A stretch of 23,155 nucleotides of DNA from Tieghemiomyces parasiticus (Eukaryota > Kickxellomycota > Dimargaritomycetes > Dimargaritales > Dimargaritaceae), in NCBI GenBank assembly GCA_027575765.1, contig JANBPT010000785.1, forward strand, positions 1 through 23,155. The letters run 5' to 3'. Shown here piece after piece: positions 20,468 through 23,155 of this stretch. Under the pieces are notes generated by a model, which worked only from the letters and a program-made list of their open reading frames with translations, had not been told where the DNA came from and did no database searches. The position numbers were made by a program, and so were the translations under genes. Position 1 is the stretch's first letter, and each line of letters starts with the position of its first letter.

Positions 20468-23155
20468 ATGTCCGAATCCTTGTCGCAGGTCGACCCAGCG
20501 CAGGAGTCCGTCAGTGACACGGAAGTTGAGGAAGTAAGGCACCGGGCTGCGGTGTACCCCGTCTGTTCTATTCTTAGGACAGGGGTCCATATTATATTGT
20601 GGTGGATCCTCGGACACCGTCGGTATAGCCCGGCGACGACCGCTTTAATATGCGGCGATATGGGTCATTATGTCTGTGAAACGACGCAGCCGCGCGGTAT
20701 CGCAAACCCCGCACCATTATCATCCGTAGCATTCTCTCAGCCTCTCATTATCTTCACCCAACCCAATTACTGACAATACCAACCCAACACAGGACTGCAT
20801 GAACCTCGACATCGAAACGTTGCAAGACCAGGGTATCAACGCGGCCGACATCCAGCGTCTCAAGGCCGCTGGTATTTGCACTGTCAAGGTAAAAATCTCA
20901 AATGATGATAGGCCTTCGCTGCGTCGTACCATGTTCTTGCCGAGTGGTCTTCCATAATTGTCGGCTTCGAATGAGGGTGGTATAATTTATTATGTGCTAT
21001 GCGGGGGGGGACCGACGCATTCCCTGACGCTGGCGTCACCGGCTGACGTGCGCTCCTAGCGTAATTTCCATGCTGTAACGCAAACGTACATTACCGGTGC
21101 AAACATGGCAAAGGGGGAGGCTTGTGGGCGCCATGCAAACTGCTTGTCCGCAGGTGCAGAGAGGGGCGGTGTCGACCACGACTTTCCGCAGATTTAAGCC
21201 ACTACTTCACCTCTCCACTCGACCCATCTTTGTTCTACATTTAAGGCAAGACCGGGGGGGGGTAGAGGACACTCGAATCTGGCAGTCTACCGCTTATATC
21301 GGCTGACAGAGTGCTAACGGTGCGGCCCTCTACCGCTGGAGAGGAGGGTTCTACTGGGGATGTGCCTGGGCCCAGTAGACTCCCAGGTAGACCATGGCAA
21401 AGGGTACCTCCTCCCCCCAGCCTGATCGGACTCTCCCGCTCCTTTGGACATGCAGATATTTTTTTGCACTACGCATCTCTTCTCCCCACCCGGCCCATCT
21501 TTCTATTGTGAAGGGCGCGGTACTAATTGATCGGCGCGATTCGTTGTTTTTTATGGCAATTGTCATGATTTCTTCTCGGCGCATCAATCGATTCGTGATA
21601 TTTCTAGGCGGTGCAAATGTCTACCAAGCGCATGCTCGGAAGAATCAAGGGCTTCTCAGAGGCGAAGGTGGATAAGCTCAAGGAGGCCGCCAACAAACTA
21701 CTGGTAAGTTAGTTTTCCCTTTCATCTGCAACGCGTAATTAATCTGCACCCTCCCCAGCTGCAGTGTGAGGGTATGGTGTGCAGCTATAACAGCGCACTT
21801 TTTCCGTAATGTGCGACCGCCTCGCCCTTGCCAGCTCGCGGTCGGCTTTACTAAACCCAACACCAATTATACCATCCTTCGTACAAAATTTTCCAGGACT
21901 CCGGCTTCATCACGGGGCTGGAATACGCAGTGCGCCGCCAGCGTGTGGTTAAACTATCCACGGGCGCCGTGGAGCTGGACAAGTTGCTGGGTGGCGGAAT
22001 TCAGACCATGGCCATCACCGAGGCCTTTGGCGAGTTCCGAACGGGTAAGACACAGATCGCCCATACGCTCTGCGTAACTTGCCAACTACCGGTCAATATG
22101 GGCGGCGGTCACGGAAAGGTAGGTGGCAGGCACTGTTTCCGAACCTACATCTGCTTGCACTTGCTGGGGTCGTACCAGCTAATCCGTTAGATGACTGTAG
22201 CCCTGGGCTGTATTGAACACGGAAGTGTGTGGTATCCGACGGACCTCACTTGCTGCTCTGGCCTTCGCAGGTTGCGCGTCGGCAACTTTTTCATATTTTT
22301 TTTCATTTAACTATTCTGGGTCGACTAGGCCTTGGCAGAATTGTCATTTCGGATCCGCGGGCCGGTTCGGTGCTGCCCCCAGAACTCGGGCACCGTCTTT
22401 GCTCCCCCCCTCTCTCCGCCCGTGGCGTACATCATCACCCTTTCTTCCGCCACTACTACTATACTAAGCTGCACTAACCATTGCGTTGTCCACTTGGCAC
22501 AATACATTGCACCTGGTTCTGCTGACTATGCGGCACCGTGGCTATGGTAGGCGGCCTTTATCGACACCGAGGGCACCTTCCGGCCGGACCGCATCAAGGC
22601 TATCGCAGAACGATACGAGTTGGACCCCGACCTCGTCCTCGACAACCTCATTTACGCGCGTGCGTTTAACTCGGAGCACCAGATGGAACTAATCACCCTA
22701 GTGGCGGCCAAGTTCGCCGAGGAGAAAGGTGTGTACAAGCTATTGGTAAGTAGGGGACCTGATATGGTAGCCAGGGTTAGCTGCGCACCTCACTTGCGTA
22801 TTACGAGCCTTGGTTGGTACAGTATCGCATTCCTAGTAATTGCCTCTTCTGTATTGCGTATTCTGGTTGCTACTCCCGTCTCGGTCACCCTGTTAAAACT
22901 AGTCTAGGGCCGCAATCAGCGCCACCGCCGTCGATGCATATGGCAGTAATATAAGCAGTTCCCACGGAATCAGTAACCTCACCTCAACCGCATTTTTCGA
23001 TTCCCGGGTCCATTTTATTCATCCTACCCACCCCAGGTCATCGACAGTATCATTTCACTCTTCCGTACGGACTATTGTGGCCGTGGTGAACTGAGTGAGC
23101 GCCAGCAGAAGCTGAATAACATGCTGTCGCGTCTACTCAAGATTTCCGAAGAGTT
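20468..23155 (+). CDS. DMC1: Meiotic recombinase DMC1, 5' part (six exons, cut at the window edge)
   Basis: The exons are 20468-20533, 20793-20888, 21608-21703, 21897-22118, 22551-22745 and 23037 to the window end. All joins so far are phase 0, giving 264 codons. Dmc1 is the meiosis-specific RecA/Rad51-family ATPase that forms filaments on single-stranded DNA and drives pairing between homologous chromosomes. An N-terminal helix-hairpin-helix domain ([18 protein letters not shown] and [18 protein letters not shown]) precedes the ATPase core. Walker A is GEFRTGKTQ in exon 4. [32 protein letters not shown] and Walker B-region [13 protein letters not shown] follow, then [25 protein letters not shown] and [13 protein letters not shown] match Dmc1 rather than Rad51. 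The rest of the core, including the L1 and L2 DNA-binding loops, lies beyond the window. The start ATG has a CACCATGT context. Confidence 0.96.
20889..21607 (+). other. Long second intron of DMC1
   Basis: At 719 bp it is the longest intron in the window, with donor GTAAAA and acceptor TTTCTAG. It contains G-runs (eight Gs at 21003-21010 and nine at 21254-21262) and short frames on both strands, none recognisable. No nested gene is seen. Confidence 0.7.

Noticed and set aside
20468..23155. RAD51 instead of DMC1
   Set aside because: The GGGHGK, SEHQMEL and ERQQKL signatures and the N-terminal GICTV segment fit Dmc1; Rad51 differs at these places.
1..23155. tRNA, rRNA, CRISPR array or bacterial operon
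   Set aside because: No B-box with paired A-box, no rRNA core sequence and no regularly spaced repeats were found by eye; the spliced genes exclude a prokaryote. A covariance-model scan would be the decisive check for small RNAs.

Overview
The window is nuclear DNA of a eukaryote, most likely an early-diverging fungus. The genes are intron-rich, with GT-AG introns of about 110 to 720 bp and strong gtaagt-type donors. The coding sequence is GC-rich. Genes for core transcription, proteasome and meiosis functions sit next to fungal-style secreted and membrane proteins. A NELF-C/D gene (absent from budding and fission yeast) argues against the best-known Dikarya. I cannot place the species from the sequence; a zoopagomycete or similar lineage is a guess.

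Layout. Positions 1 to about 1250 are AT-richer and strongly CpG-depleted. They contain a dead mariner-type transposase relic, followed by gene-poor DNA. At 2721-3353 lies a TATA-driven gene for a small secreted glycine-rich protein with kexin-like sites and two CxxCGGSG motifs. It faces, tail to tail, a minus-strand gene (3809-5179) for a proline/glycine-rich tail-anchored membrane protein with a block of 12 cysteines next to its membrane helix. About 3.3 kb without a supportable gene follows.

The dense part starts at 8516. MED20 (Mediator, minus strand, 4 exons) and RPN8 (26S proteasome lid, plus strand, 3 exons) are divergent across a 564-bp shared promoter region. A complete 9-exon gene for NELF-C/D (RNA polymerase II pausing factor) follows on the plus strand at 12258-15770. 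I assembled all exon joins by hand, and every reading phase closes.

From 15771 the window is sparse again. It holds an unrecognised 126-codon minus-strand gene (17175-17555) with a TATA box, and a repeat-bearing intergenic stretch. It ends with the first six exons of the meiotic recombinase gene DMC1 (20468 to the window edge, cut off). MED20 and NELF-C/D both act on RNA polymerase II, but adjacency in a fungal genome does not prove co-regulation.

The most notable points are the intact NELF-C/D gene, the kexin-site secreted protein, the Cys-block tail-anchored protein, the orphan 126-aa gene, and the CpG-depleted transposon island whose key catalytic aspartate codon appears lost by a CpG-type transition.
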